Source of the DNA: Chloroflexota bacterium
GTDB taxonomy: Bacteria > Chloroflexota > FW602-bin22 > JACPRP01
Direction of reading: 5' to 3'
NCBI GenBank assembly: GCA_016210495.1
Contig: JACQUC010000047.1
Span: 22,764-86,763 of the forward strand
Length of the DNA: 64,000 nt
Below are positions 40,732 to 48,113 of this stretch, piece by piece. Position 1 is the stretch's first letter; each line of letters opens with the position of its first letter. Made by a program: the position numbers and the translations under genes. The notes under the pieces were generated by a model. The model did no database searches. It was not told the origin of the DNA and saw only the letters and a list, made by a program, of their open reading frames with translations.

Positions 40732-42306
40732 GTGGCTGAAAACCGGCCTTCAAGGATTAAGAAAATCGTCCTGATTCAGCCCTCGTTTGGCTTCCCGCAG
40801 GAAGACGCGAAACCGGCCAGGGATCAGATGGTCTTCCCCTACGGGCTCGCTCACGTCGCCACTGCCCTATCGAACGCTGGCTACGAGGTCGAGGTCTTCG
40901 ACATCTACGCCCACCAGTGGACACGAAGAGAGGTGCTGGCGAAGCTCCAGGACCTGCACTGCGACGTGATCGGCATCACCGCCATTTCCCCTCAATACGC
41001 TTACGTCAAGTGGCTGGCGGCCGAGTTGAAGAAGAGAAGCGACGCCAAGATCGTGCTCGGCGGCCTTCTCTCTACTTACAGCTATCACGTCGTGCTAGCT
41101 CACACGGCGGTCGACATCTGTGTGCTTGGAGAGGGAGAGATAACTGCCGTCGATCTGATGGAGAACCTGGATCATCCCGAGATGGTTCAGGGGCTCGCCT
41201 TCAAAGCGGACGGACAGATAACGACAACTCAGCAGCGCCCGGCTATTGAAGACCTCGACTCTCTGCCACTCCCCGCATACCACCTGTTTCCTATGGACGT
41301 CTACACCCAGGGCAAGCTCTACGTGGACGATCCTTCGACACTGGTCTTCTTGAACCGGTCGCTTCCCAAAACGATGACGGTGGTCGCCGGGCGGGGTTGT
41401 CCCTATCGCTGCACCTTCTGCTCGCGCAGCTTCTCCAGAGCTAAGTTGCGGTCTGTCGACCGAGTCGTCGAGGAGGTGAAGTATCTTATCGACACCTACG
41501 GCGTCCGGCGGATCGCCTTTGGCGACGAGCTGCTCATCCTGAACAAGAAGAGGGCACTCGAGCTGGCCGAGAAGATGAAGCCGCTGCGAATCAAGTGGGA
41601 TGGCCAGGGGCGCGTGAATACCGTGGATTATGAAGCCTTGTACGCGATGAAGCAGGCCGGATGCGTCGGGATCGGATTTGGCATCGAGTCAGGTAGCAAC
41701 AGGATCCTGAAGGCGATGAACAAGGGCATCACGGCCGAGCAATCAGAAGCCGCCTTGAAGGCTGCCCTGAGAGTCGGGCTACACGTAAAGGTGCAGCTAG
41801 TGCTGGGCTTTCCTGGAGAAACGCGGGAGACGGTGGCGGAGACAGTGCAACTCTTCAAAAAGGTGGGGCATCCCGCCCGAAGGTTCGCGCTGCTGGTGCT
41901 CCTACCAGGCTCGTCCCTTTACGATGACGCCATAAGAGATGGTCTGATCAAAGACGAGGAACATTACCTGCTGCAAATCAAGGATGGATATGGCCACGAA
42001 GGTTTCTTTACGAACCTCACCGACTTAACCCGCGACGAAGTCATCCGCCTCAAGCGGGAGGGTGAGGCAGCGATGTTCAAAAACTACCAGGCGTACTTGA
42101 TGACCCATCCCCTGTTGCTGGCCAGGTATTTGGCCTGGAAAGCGCCCTACTGGACGATCGCGCAGTGGGAGCAGGCCTCAAGAGACCCTGGGGCGTACCT
42201 CGCGCGTAAAGTAAGACAAGTCGCCAGAGCCGTACTGCCGAAACCCCTTCGCGGCCCTGCACGACGAGTCTACTATCGCCTTGCACCGGTCAAGAGGCCA
42301 CGATGA
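40732..42306 (+). CDS. B12-binding-domain radical SAM enzyme
   Basis: A 524-residue protein with GTG start and GGAAGGA upstream. Residues about 10-150 form a cobalamin-binding-like domain (GLAHVATALSNAGYEVEVFDIYAHQW; CVLGEGE) without the D-x-H-x-x-G base, as in most B12-radical SAM proteins. The 4Fe-4S site GRGCPYRCTFCSRSF (C-x3-C-x2-C) is near residue 221, and FGIESGSNRILKAMNKG near 317 is the SAM-binding beta-strand. The last 120 residues are specific. This class includes C-methyltransferases and ring-modifying enzymes; in a sugar locus, C-methylation, epimerisation or dehydration of a sugar is possible. Confidence 0.85.
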   Translation: MAENRPSRIKKIVLIQPSFGFPQEDAKPARDQMVFPYGLAHVATALSNAGYEVEVFDIYAHQWTRREVLAKLQDLHCDVIGITAISPQYAYVKWLAAELKKRSDAKIVLGGLLSTYSYHVVLAHTAVDICVLGEGEITAVDLMENLDHPEMVQGLAFKADGQITTTQQRPAIEDLDSLPLPAYHLFPMDVYTQGKLYVDDPSTLVFLNRSLPKTMTVVAGRGCPYRCTFCSRSFSRAKLRSVDRVVEEVKYLIDTYGVRRIAFGDELLILNKKRALELAEKMKPLRIKWDGQGRVNTVDYEALYAMKQAGCVGIGFGIESGSNRILKAMNKGITAEQSEAALKAALRVGLHVKVQLVLGFPGETRETVAETVQLFKKVGHPARRFALLVLLPGSSLYDDAIRDGLIKDEEHYLLQIKDGYGHEGFFTNLTDLTRDEVIRLKREGEAAMFKNYQAYLMTHPLLLARYLAWKAPYWTIAQWEQASRDPGAYLARKVRQVARAVLPKPLRGPARRVYYRLAPVKRPR

Positions 42307-42326
42307 GTGAGGAGAGGTAGTCTGTC

Positions 42327-43196
42327 ATGCAACCCGTTCGAATAGGCGACCGCCTGGTTGGCGCTGGACAGCCGACCTTTGTGGTCGCGGAGATAGGCAT
42401 CAACCACAACGGCGATCTGGGCATCGCCAGGAAGCTGGTCGACGCGGCGATAGCTGCCGGCTGCGACGCCGTCAAGTTCCAGAAGCGCACGGTCGAAGTT
42501 GTGTACAGCCCTGAAGAGCTGGTCCGCCCGCGCGAAAGTCCTTTCGGCATCACCAACGGCGATCTCAAGCGTGGCCTGGAGTTCGGCTACGATCAGTACG
42601 CCGAGCTGGATCGCTACTGTCACAAATCGGGCATCCTCTGGTTTGCTTCTTGTTGGGACGAAGCCTCGGTGGATTTCGTCGATCAGTTCGATCCGCCGTG
42701 CTACAAAATCGCTTCGGCCTGCTTGACCGACCACGGACTGCTGCGACATCATCGCGCCAAGAACAAGCCAATCATCCTGTCGACCGGCATGAGTTCCCAG
42801 GAGCAGATAGACAGCGCCGTCGATCTGCTGGGTCGGGACGACCTTATCCTGCTGCACTCTACCTCCACCTATCCCTCGAAGCTCGAGGAATTGAACCTGA
42901 ACGTCATTCCCTCTTTAATCCAACGCTACGAGATACCCATCGGCTACTCTGGTCACGAGGTTGGGCTCTACACCACTCTGGCGGCTATGGTCTTGGGGGC
43001 ATGTATGGTCGAGCGCCACATCACCCTGGATCGAGCGATGTGGGGCAGCGACCAGGCGGCGTCCGTCGAGTACCCAGGCGTGGCCCGCCTGGTCAAGGAC
43101 ATTAGGGCCGTTGAAATAGCGATGGGCGATGGCATCAAGCGAGTGTACGAGCGAGAGATTCCCATTATGTACAAGCTCCGCAGGAACGGGCTGTGA
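42327..43196 (+). CDS. NeuB-family ulosonate synthase lacking the SAF domain
   Basis: A 289-residue NeuB-like TIM-barrel enzyme; GAGGAGAGG precedes the ATG. FVVAEIGINHNGDLGIARKLVDAA, CDAVKFQKR, IASACLTDH, ILSTGMSS, LLHSTSTYPS, IGYSGHEVG and VERHITLD follow in family order; they include the PEP- and metal-binding residues. Members condense PEP with an aldose (ManNAc, its 6-phosphate, or diacetamido-sugars). NeuB proteins are normally about 340-350 residues with a C-terminal antifreeze-like SAF domain that completes the partner's active site; here the protein ends directly after the barrel. The substrate may therefore differ. Overlaps the next gene (GTGA). Confidence 0.87.
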   Translation: MQPVRIGDRLVGAGQPTFVVAEIGINHNGDLGIARKLVDAAIAAGCDAVKFQKRTVEVVYSPEELVRPRESPFGITNGDLKRGLEFGYDQYAELDRYCHKSGILWFASCWDEASVDFVDQFDPPCYKIASACLTDHGLLRHHRAKNKPIILSTGMSSQEQIDSAVDLLGRDDLILLHSTSTYPSKLEELNLNVIPSLIQRYEIPIGYSGHEVGLYTTLAAMVLGACMVERHITLDRAMWGSDQAASVEYPGVARLVKDIRAVEIAMGDGIKRVYEREIPIMYKLRRNGL

Positions 43197-44617
43197 TTAG
43201 GGTTCTGGCGCTGGACGTCGACGGCGTGCTCACCGACGGCAGGGTAACCCTGGACGAGACCGGCCGCGAGCTTAAGACGGTCTCCTTTCGGGACATCGAC
43301 GCCGTCTTCCATGCCCATCGCCAGGGCTTGCAGATGGCTCTCGTAACCGGCGAAGCTACGCCTTGGGTGGACATGATCGCGCATCGGCTCGACATAAGCT
43401 ATGTCTACCGAGGGGCCAAGGACAAGGTCGAGGCCCTGCGCTCTCTCTGCGCTGACATCGGGGCGACATTGGATCAGGTGTGCTACGTCGGGGACTCTCG
43501 GCGGGATGCCGCGGCTCTGGCGCTGGTCGGGCTTGGCCTGGCCCCCGCCGACGCCTCGCCCGCTGCCCGCGAAGCAGCCCAGTCCGTCCTGGAGCACTGC
43601 GGTGGAGACGGCGCGGTAGCCGAGGCTGTGGACATCGCGCTGCAAGCGGCCCTCGTCCCTTCTGACGCCAAGCTTGCGAGGCCGAATCACGAGCGGGACC
43701 GCGAGCTCCATTTTCCCGGATCCCCTCGACCCTTGACCCTTGACCCTCGACCCTCTCATACGCCCGTGATCGGCATCGTGCAGGGCCGCTTGTCGCCGCC
43801 AGCTCGCGAACGGCTGCAGGCCTTTCCCTGGTCGTCCTGGCCGCAGGAGTTCGAGCGGGCGCGCAGCCTGGGATTCGACTGCATCGAATGGCTGTTCGAG
43901 GCCGAGGGCTTTGAGGAGAATCCCCTTTGGACCGACGAGGGCACCCGCCACATCCGCCACTTCGCCCAGGTCAGCAAGGTCGCCATACGCTCCGTCTGCG
44001 CCGACTACTTCATGGCCCACCCCTTCTTCAGAGTGTCTCTGGAGGAACGGGCGAGCAGCATAGCGGTGCTCAGGCGATTGATTCAGCAGGCCGCGGAAGT
44101 GGGCGCCGAGGTGATCCTGGTGCCCATCCTGGAGGTATCCGAGATCCGCACCGAGGAGGAAGCCGACATTCTTGTCGATGCTTTGAATGCATGCCTGCCG
44201 CTGGCTCACGCACACGGCGTCCGCCTTGGGCTTGAGACCGAGCTTCCTGCAGATCGCTACGCGGCACTGGTCGCGCGATTCGGCGACCCGCAGATTGGCG
44301 CCTACTACGACATCGGCAATGCCGCCGCCCTGGGCCGTGACCTGGCGCAGGACGTGCTTACCCTGGGCGGTGGGATCTGCGGCGCCCACGTCAAGGATCG
44401 ACCCCTGGGCGGCTCAAGCGTGCTGCTTGGCCAGGGCAACGCCGATTTCACCGCTTGCTTCGCGGCCCTCGCCCGTGTCGGGTATCACGGCCCACTCATT
44501 CTGCAGACAGCCTTTGGCGACGACTACCTGGGCCTTGCCGCCGCACATCTGGAGTTCGTCAAGAATCGCTACGCCCCCGTTCCAGATCAATCCCCGACGA
44601 GAGGTGCGGCAATATGA
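43193..44617 (+). CDS. KdsC-like HAD phosphatase fused to a TIM-barrel sugar isomerase/epimerase
   Basis: A 474-residue two-domain fusion. Residues 1-165 are a KdsC/NeuA-C-type HAD phosphatase: LALDVDGVLTDGRV (D-x-D), LVTGEA, and YVGDSRRDAAAL. Residues about 195-465 are an AP-endonuclease-2/xylose isomerase-like TIM barrel: IGIVQGRLSPP, FDCIEWLFEAEG, HVKDRPLGGS and a late LQTAFG. The short linker, RPLTLDPRPSHTP, is encoded by a 7-bp tandem repeat (43724-43757). The phosphatase fits after a NeuB-type synthase acting on phosphorylated sugars, and the isomerase may make its aldose. Start and stop overlap both neighbours. Confidence 0.87.
   Translation: MIRVLALDVDGVLTDGRVTLDETGRELKTVSFRDIDAVFHAHRQGLQMALVTGEATPWVDMIAHRLDISYVYRGAKDKVEALRSLCADIGATLDQVCYVGDSRRDAAALALVGLGLAPADASPAAREAAQSVLEHCGGDGAVAEAVDIALQAALVPSDAKLARPNHERDRELHFPGSPRPLTLDPRPSHTPVIGIVQGRLSPPARERLQAFPWSSWPQEFERARSLGFDCIEWLFEAEGFEENPLWTDEGTRHIRHFAQVSKVAIRSVCADYFMAHPFFRVSLEERASSIAVLRRLIQQAAEVGAEVILVPILEVSEIRTEEEADILVDALNACLPLAHAHGVRLGLETELPADRYAALVARFGDPQIGAYYDIGNAAALGRDLAQDVLTLGGGICGAHVKDRPLGGSSVLLGQGNADFTACFAALARVGYHGPLILQTAFGDDYLGLAAAHLEFVKNRYAPVPDQSPTRGAAI
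43724..43757 (+). repeat. Heptanucleotide tandem repeat encoding an interdomain linker
   Basis: Units CCTCGAC, CCTTGAC, CCTTGAC, CCTCGAC and the partial CCTCTC follow without gaps. Read in frame this gives the Pro/Leu/Asp-rich linker of the HAD-isomerase fusion. Because 7 is not a multiple of 3, copy number changes would alter the downstream frame. Confidence 0.9.
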
Positions 44618-45648
44618 AAGTTTTGATGGTTGGTCTCGGCAGCATCGGCCAGAGGCACCTGCGCAACCTCAAAAGGCTCCTCGGCGACGAAGTGGAGATC
44701 CTGGCCTGGCGGACGCGCCGGCTCAGCCACGTGCTTACCGACCAGATGACCATCCTGCCCGACGCCGATCTCGAGCGAACAGACCAGATCAAGGTTTTTG
44801 GCGACCTCGACGCGGCGCTGGCCGTAGCCCCCGACGTGGTCTTCGTCACCAATCCGAGCAGCCTGCACCTATCGACAGCCCTGGCTGCCGCGCAGGCCGG
44901 CTGCCACTTATTCGTCGAAAAGCCCATCTCTCACAACCTGGACGATGTGGAGGAGCTCATCGGCCTGGTCGAGCGAAAAGGGCTGGTCGCCGCCGTCGGC
45001 TATCAGATGCGCTACCATCCCTGTTTGCGCCTGCTGAAGAGTCTGATCGAAGAGGAAGCGGTCGGGCCATTGCTGTCGGTGCGACACGAACAGGGCGAGT
45101 ACATGCCCAACTGGCATCGCTACGAGGACTATCGCCGTTTGTTCGGCGCTCGCCGTGACCTCGGCGGCGGGGTCATTCTGTCGCAGATTCACGAGCTCGA
45201 TACCGTCTACTGGCTATACGGCCTGCCTGACCGCCTTTTCGCCCTTGGAGGGCACTGGAGCACCCTCGAGATCGACGTCGAGGATGTGGTCAGCCTGCTG
45301 ATGGAGTGTCGCTATGCCGATCGCCCCCTTCCGGTGCACCTCCAGCAGGACTACCTGCGCCGGCCACAGGTCCGGACCTACCAGGTCGCAGGCGAAGGCG
45401 GCATCATCACCGCCGATCTGGTGACGAACGAGGTGCGGGTGGCCGACGCCAGCTCCGGCCAGGTCACGGTTCATCGTTTCGAGGGCTTTCAGCGCAACCA
45501 GATGTACCTCGACGAGCTACAGTGCTTCATCGCCTGCCTGCGGGGCGAGGCCACGCCGATGGTCGGCCTGCGCGAGGGACTGAAAAGTCTGCGCTTGGCG
45601 GTGGCGGCGCACCGCTCCATCGAAACCGGGGAGGTTGCCTTGCTATGA
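44614..45648 (+). CDS. Gfo/Idh/MocA-family oxidoreductase
   Basis: A 344-residue NAD(P)-dependent dehydrogenase; ATGA overlap fixes its start. VLMVGLGSIGQRHLRNL is the Rossmann dinucleotide site, HLFVEKPISHN contains the family's EKP catalytic Lys, and LGGGVILSQIHELD near 185 carries the active-site Asp/His-type residues. The C-terminal beta-sheet domain has the GEGGII motif. It probably oxidises or epimerises a sugar or nucleotide sugar that feeds the NeuB-type synthase or finishes its product. Overlaps the CMP-sugar synthetase (ATGA). Confidence 0.86.
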   Translation: MKVLMVGLGSIGQRHLRNLKRLLGDEVEILAWRTRRLSHVLTDQMTILPDADLERTDQIKVFGDLDAALAVAPDVVFVTNPSSLHLSTALAAAQAGCHLFVEKPISHNLDDVEELIGLVERKGLVAAVGYQMRYHPCLRLLKSLIEEEAVGPLLSVRHEQGEYMPNWHRYEDYRRLFGARRDLGGGVILSQIHELDTVYWLYGLPDRLFALGGHWSTLEIDVEDVVSLLMECRYADRPLPVHLQQDYLRRPQVRTYQVAGEGGIITADLVTNEVRVADASSGQVTVHRFEGFQRNQMYLDELQCFIACLRGEATPMVGLREGLKSLRLAVAAHRSIETGEVALL

Positions 45649-46409
45649 CTACCACCCGACCCGAGATACTGGCTCTTATCCCCGCCAGGGGTGGATCGAA
45701 AGGAATCCCACGGAAGAACGTTATTCCCGTGGCCGGCCGGCCGCTGATTGCTCACACGATACGACAGGCCAAATGCTCCAGGCTAATAACCCGGGTCGTC
45801 GTGTCGACCGACGACGCCGAGATCGCTGATGTCGCGCGTGAATGGGGTGCCGAGGTACCGTTCGTGCGTCCGGCAGAGTACGCCCAGGACCTGTCCCCAG
45901 ACGTCGACGTGCTTCGCCACGCCCTCATCTGGCTCGAGGAAAACGAGGCTTACTCACCCGAGCTGCTTGTTCACCTGCGGCCCACGGGCCCGATTCGCCG
46001 TGTGGAGCTTATCGACAAGGCCATCGAGCTTATGCTGCGGGACCCGGAGGCTGACTCGCTCCGTTCATCCTGCTGGCCAGACCAGACTCCTTACAAGATG
46101 TGGCGCATCGGGCCAAAGGGCTACATGGAGCCGTTGGTGCGCGTCGAGGGCCAGCCACAAGCTCACTCTATGCCGCGCCAGATGCTGCCAGAGGTGCTTT
46201 GGCAGAACGGCTATGTCGACGTGATCCGACCGCTTACAATCTTGGAAAAAAACTCGACCTGCGGCGAGAAGGTTCTGCCCTTCGTCACCACCGAGCCGTT
46301 TTTCGAGATAGACTATCTGGATACCATCCCAGCCGTGGAAGCTGCCCTCGAGCGTCTGGAGCGCGGCGAGCCTCTGACCAGGGATTCTGTTCCACGCCAT
46401 CCTCATTAG
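45645..46409 (+). CDS. neuA: CMP-ulosonate (acylneuraminate-type) cytidylyltransferase
   Basis: A 254-residue NeuA-family protein. The CTP-binding start is ILALIPARGGSKGIPRKNVIPVAGRPLIAHTI; VVSTDDAEIADVA, LLVHLRPTGP and FFEIDYLDTIPAVEAAL complete the family. The Q-N-G-Y block (LWQNGYVDVIRP) is the metal and sugar-binding region. It activates the 2-keto-3-deoxy sugar acid made by the NeuB-type enzyme with CMP. The symbol is by family only; the sugar may be Neu-, Leg-, Kdn- or Kdo-like. It lacks the phosphatase domain found fused in some NeuA proteins, which here is instead part of the 43193 gene. Confidence 0.88.
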   Translation: MTTTRPEILALIPARGGSKGIPRKNVIPVAGRPLIAHTIRQAKCSRLITRVVVSTDDAEIADVAREWGAEVPFVRPAEYAQDLSPDVDVLRHALIWLEENEAYSPELLVHLRPTGPIRRVELIDKAIELMLRDPEADSLRSSCWPDQTPYKMWRIGPKGYMEPLVRVEGQPQAHSMPRQMLPEVLWQNGYVDVIRPLTILEKNSTCGEKVLPFVTTEPFFEIDYLDTIPAVEAALERLERGEPLTRDSVPRHPH

Positions 46410-46424
46410 GAGAGGTGCTATTCG

Positions 46425-47267
46425 ATGTCCGTTCCGATCTCTGAAACATTGTTCAGCCTGGCCGGGAAGACGGCGCTATTGACCGGCTCCGCCGGCTTCT
46501 TGGGACAGCATATGGCCCGCGCCCTTCTTCGCTACGGCGCCGACGTAATCCTCCTGGGTCGCTCGGGTCGAATCTTCGAGCAACGCGAGCAACTCGCAAC
46601 CGAATTCGGCTCGGATGCCGTCCGGGCGCATCAGGTCGATATGTATGATCTCGAGCAGTACGAAGCGCTATTGCGCCAGATCGAACGGGACGAGAAGCCC
46701 ATCGACGTGCTCGTCAACAACGCCTTCGATTTCAGCGAGCGCACCGGCTTCAACAGCCCCGTGGGCCGTTTCGACGTGTCCACTTACGACCAGTGGCTGA
46801 GCTGCTTCATCTCGGGGGTCTGGTGGGCCGCCCTTTCCACCCAGATCATTGGAGGCCAGATGAAGCTGCGCCGCACCGGCAGCATCGTCAACATAAGCAC
46901 GATGTACGCCGTCGTCGCCCCCGACCCGGCGCTTTACGAGGACACCACCTACTTCAACCCACCTGGCTACCCTGCGGCCAAAGCGGGACTGCTATCGCTC
47001 ACGCGTTACACCGCGTCCTTCTTTGGGCCCTCGCAGGTCCGTGCTAATGCGATCCTGCCGGGCCCGTTCTCGAACATCGGCGGGGACACCTACAACTCGG
47101 TAAAGCAAGATGACCCGTTTATCGAACGACTCAAGGCCAAGACCGCGCTGAAGCGCACCGGCCGGGCCTGGGAGCTTGAGGGCGCCCTGATCTTTCTGGC
47201 CTCCGAGGCCTCGAGCTTCGTGACAGGGCAGTCCATCGTCGTCGACGGCGGCTGGACTATTACCTAG
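46425..47267 (+). CDS. Classical SDR oxidoreductase (PtmA-like)
   Basis: A 280-residue classical SDR. The ATG at 46425 follows AGGAGAGGTG. The cofactor motif is ALLTGSAGFLGQHMA, followed by VLVNNAFDF and the active-site elements IVNIST and YPAAK (Tyr-x3-Lys). It ends with FVTGQSIVVDGGW. Similar SDRs (PtmA-type) work in legionaminate/nonulosonate clusters. It is paralogous to the next gene and touches it without a gap. Confidence 0.83.
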   Translation: MSVPISETLFSLAGKTALLTGSAGFLGQHMARALLRYGADVILLGRSGRIFEQREQLATEFGSDAVRAHQVDMYDLEQYEALLRQIERDEKPIDVLVNNAFDFSERTGFNSPVGRFDVSTYDQWLSCFISGVWWAALSTQIIGGQMKLRRTGSIVNISTMYAVVAPDPALYEDTTYFNPPGYPAAKAGLLSLTRYTASFFGPSQVRANAILPGPFSNIGGDTYNSVKQDDPFIERLKAKTALKRTGRAWELEGALIFLASEASSFVTGQSIVVDGGWTIT

Positions 47268-48113
47268 ATGACCAACGATAGCTACGTCCACAACCTGTTC
47301 GACCTGATCGACCGTGTCGCCATCATCACCGGCGGCGCCGGGATGCTCGGTCTTAAGTACGGCGAGGCCATCGCCGAAATGGGCGGGATTCCCGTGCTCG
47401 TGGACCTACACGCCGACCGCTGCCGCGACGCGGAGCAGCACATCCGCCAGATGTTCGGCGGCGAGGCACTGGGAGCGCAGGCCGACATCACCGCCGGCGA
47501 TCAGGTCCAGGCAATGGTCGACGACGTCGTCGCCCGCTTCGGCCGCATCGACATACTCATAAATAACGCGGCTCTCACCGTCAAAGGTGGCGGCGCGGCC
47601 TTCGACGACTACTTCGCGCCGTTCGAGGAGTATCCGCGCAACCTCTTCGACCTGGCGCTCCAGGTCAACCTAACCGGTGCCTTCCTGGTTACGCAGGCCG
47701 TCGGCCGCGTCATGGTCGGCCAGCGGCGCGGCGTGATCGTCAACATTTCTTCCGATGTGGCAATGATCAGCCCGGACCACCGCATATACCAGGGCATGAC
47801 CGCCGGCTATGACGGGAAGCCCTTCAACACCCCGATCGCCTATTCGATGAGCAAAGCGGCCTTATTGGCATTCACCCGCTATCTGGCCACCTACTGGGCT
47901 GACAAGGGCATCCGCGTCAACGCTCTCTCGCCCGCCGGCGTCTACGACGACCACGATCCGGCCTTCGTACAGCGTTTTTCCAGCGTCGTTCCACTCGGCC
48001 GTATGGCCCACAAAGACGAATACAAGGGAGCCATCATTTTCCTGGTTTCCGACGCCTCATCGTTTATGACCGGATCGAATCTGATTGTGGACGGGGGACG
48101 AACGGCGTGGTAA
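47268..48113 (+). CDS. Classical SDR oxidoreductase (PtmA-like), second copy
   Basis: A 281-residue SDR starting right after the previous stop. The NAD site is AIITGGAGMLGLKYGEAI, the NNA motif is ILINNAALTVKGGGA, then VNISSDVAM and YSMSK, and the C-terminus is SFMTGSNLIVDGGRTAW. Two consecutive SDRs with the same fold but clearly different sequences suggest successive redox steps or an enzyme pair. The last 7 bases overlap the next gene. Confidence 0.84.
   Translation: MTNDSYVHNLFDLIDRVAIITGGAGMLGLKYGEAIAEMGGIPVLVDLHADRCRDAEQHIRQMFGGEALGAQADITAGDQVQAMVDDVVARFGRIDILINNAALTVKGGGAAFDDYFAPFEEYPRNLFDLALQVNLTGAFLVTQAVGRVMVGQRRGVIVNISSDVAMISPDHRIYQGMTAGYDGKPFNTPIAYSMSKAALLAFTRYLATYWADKGIRVNALSPAGVYDDHDPAFVQRFSSVVPLGRMAHKDEYKGAIIFLVSDASSFMTGSNLIVDGGRTAW

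Noticed and set aside
43724..43757. Heptamer repeat as a sign of a frameshifted pseudogene
   Set aside because: The frame stays open through the repeat and both flanking domains are complete and in the same frame.
42968..44389. 473-codon open frame on the minus strand
   Set aside because: It is antisense to the NeuB-like and HAD-isomerase genes, which have clear motifs and overlaps. Long antisense frames are expected in GC-rich coding DNA.
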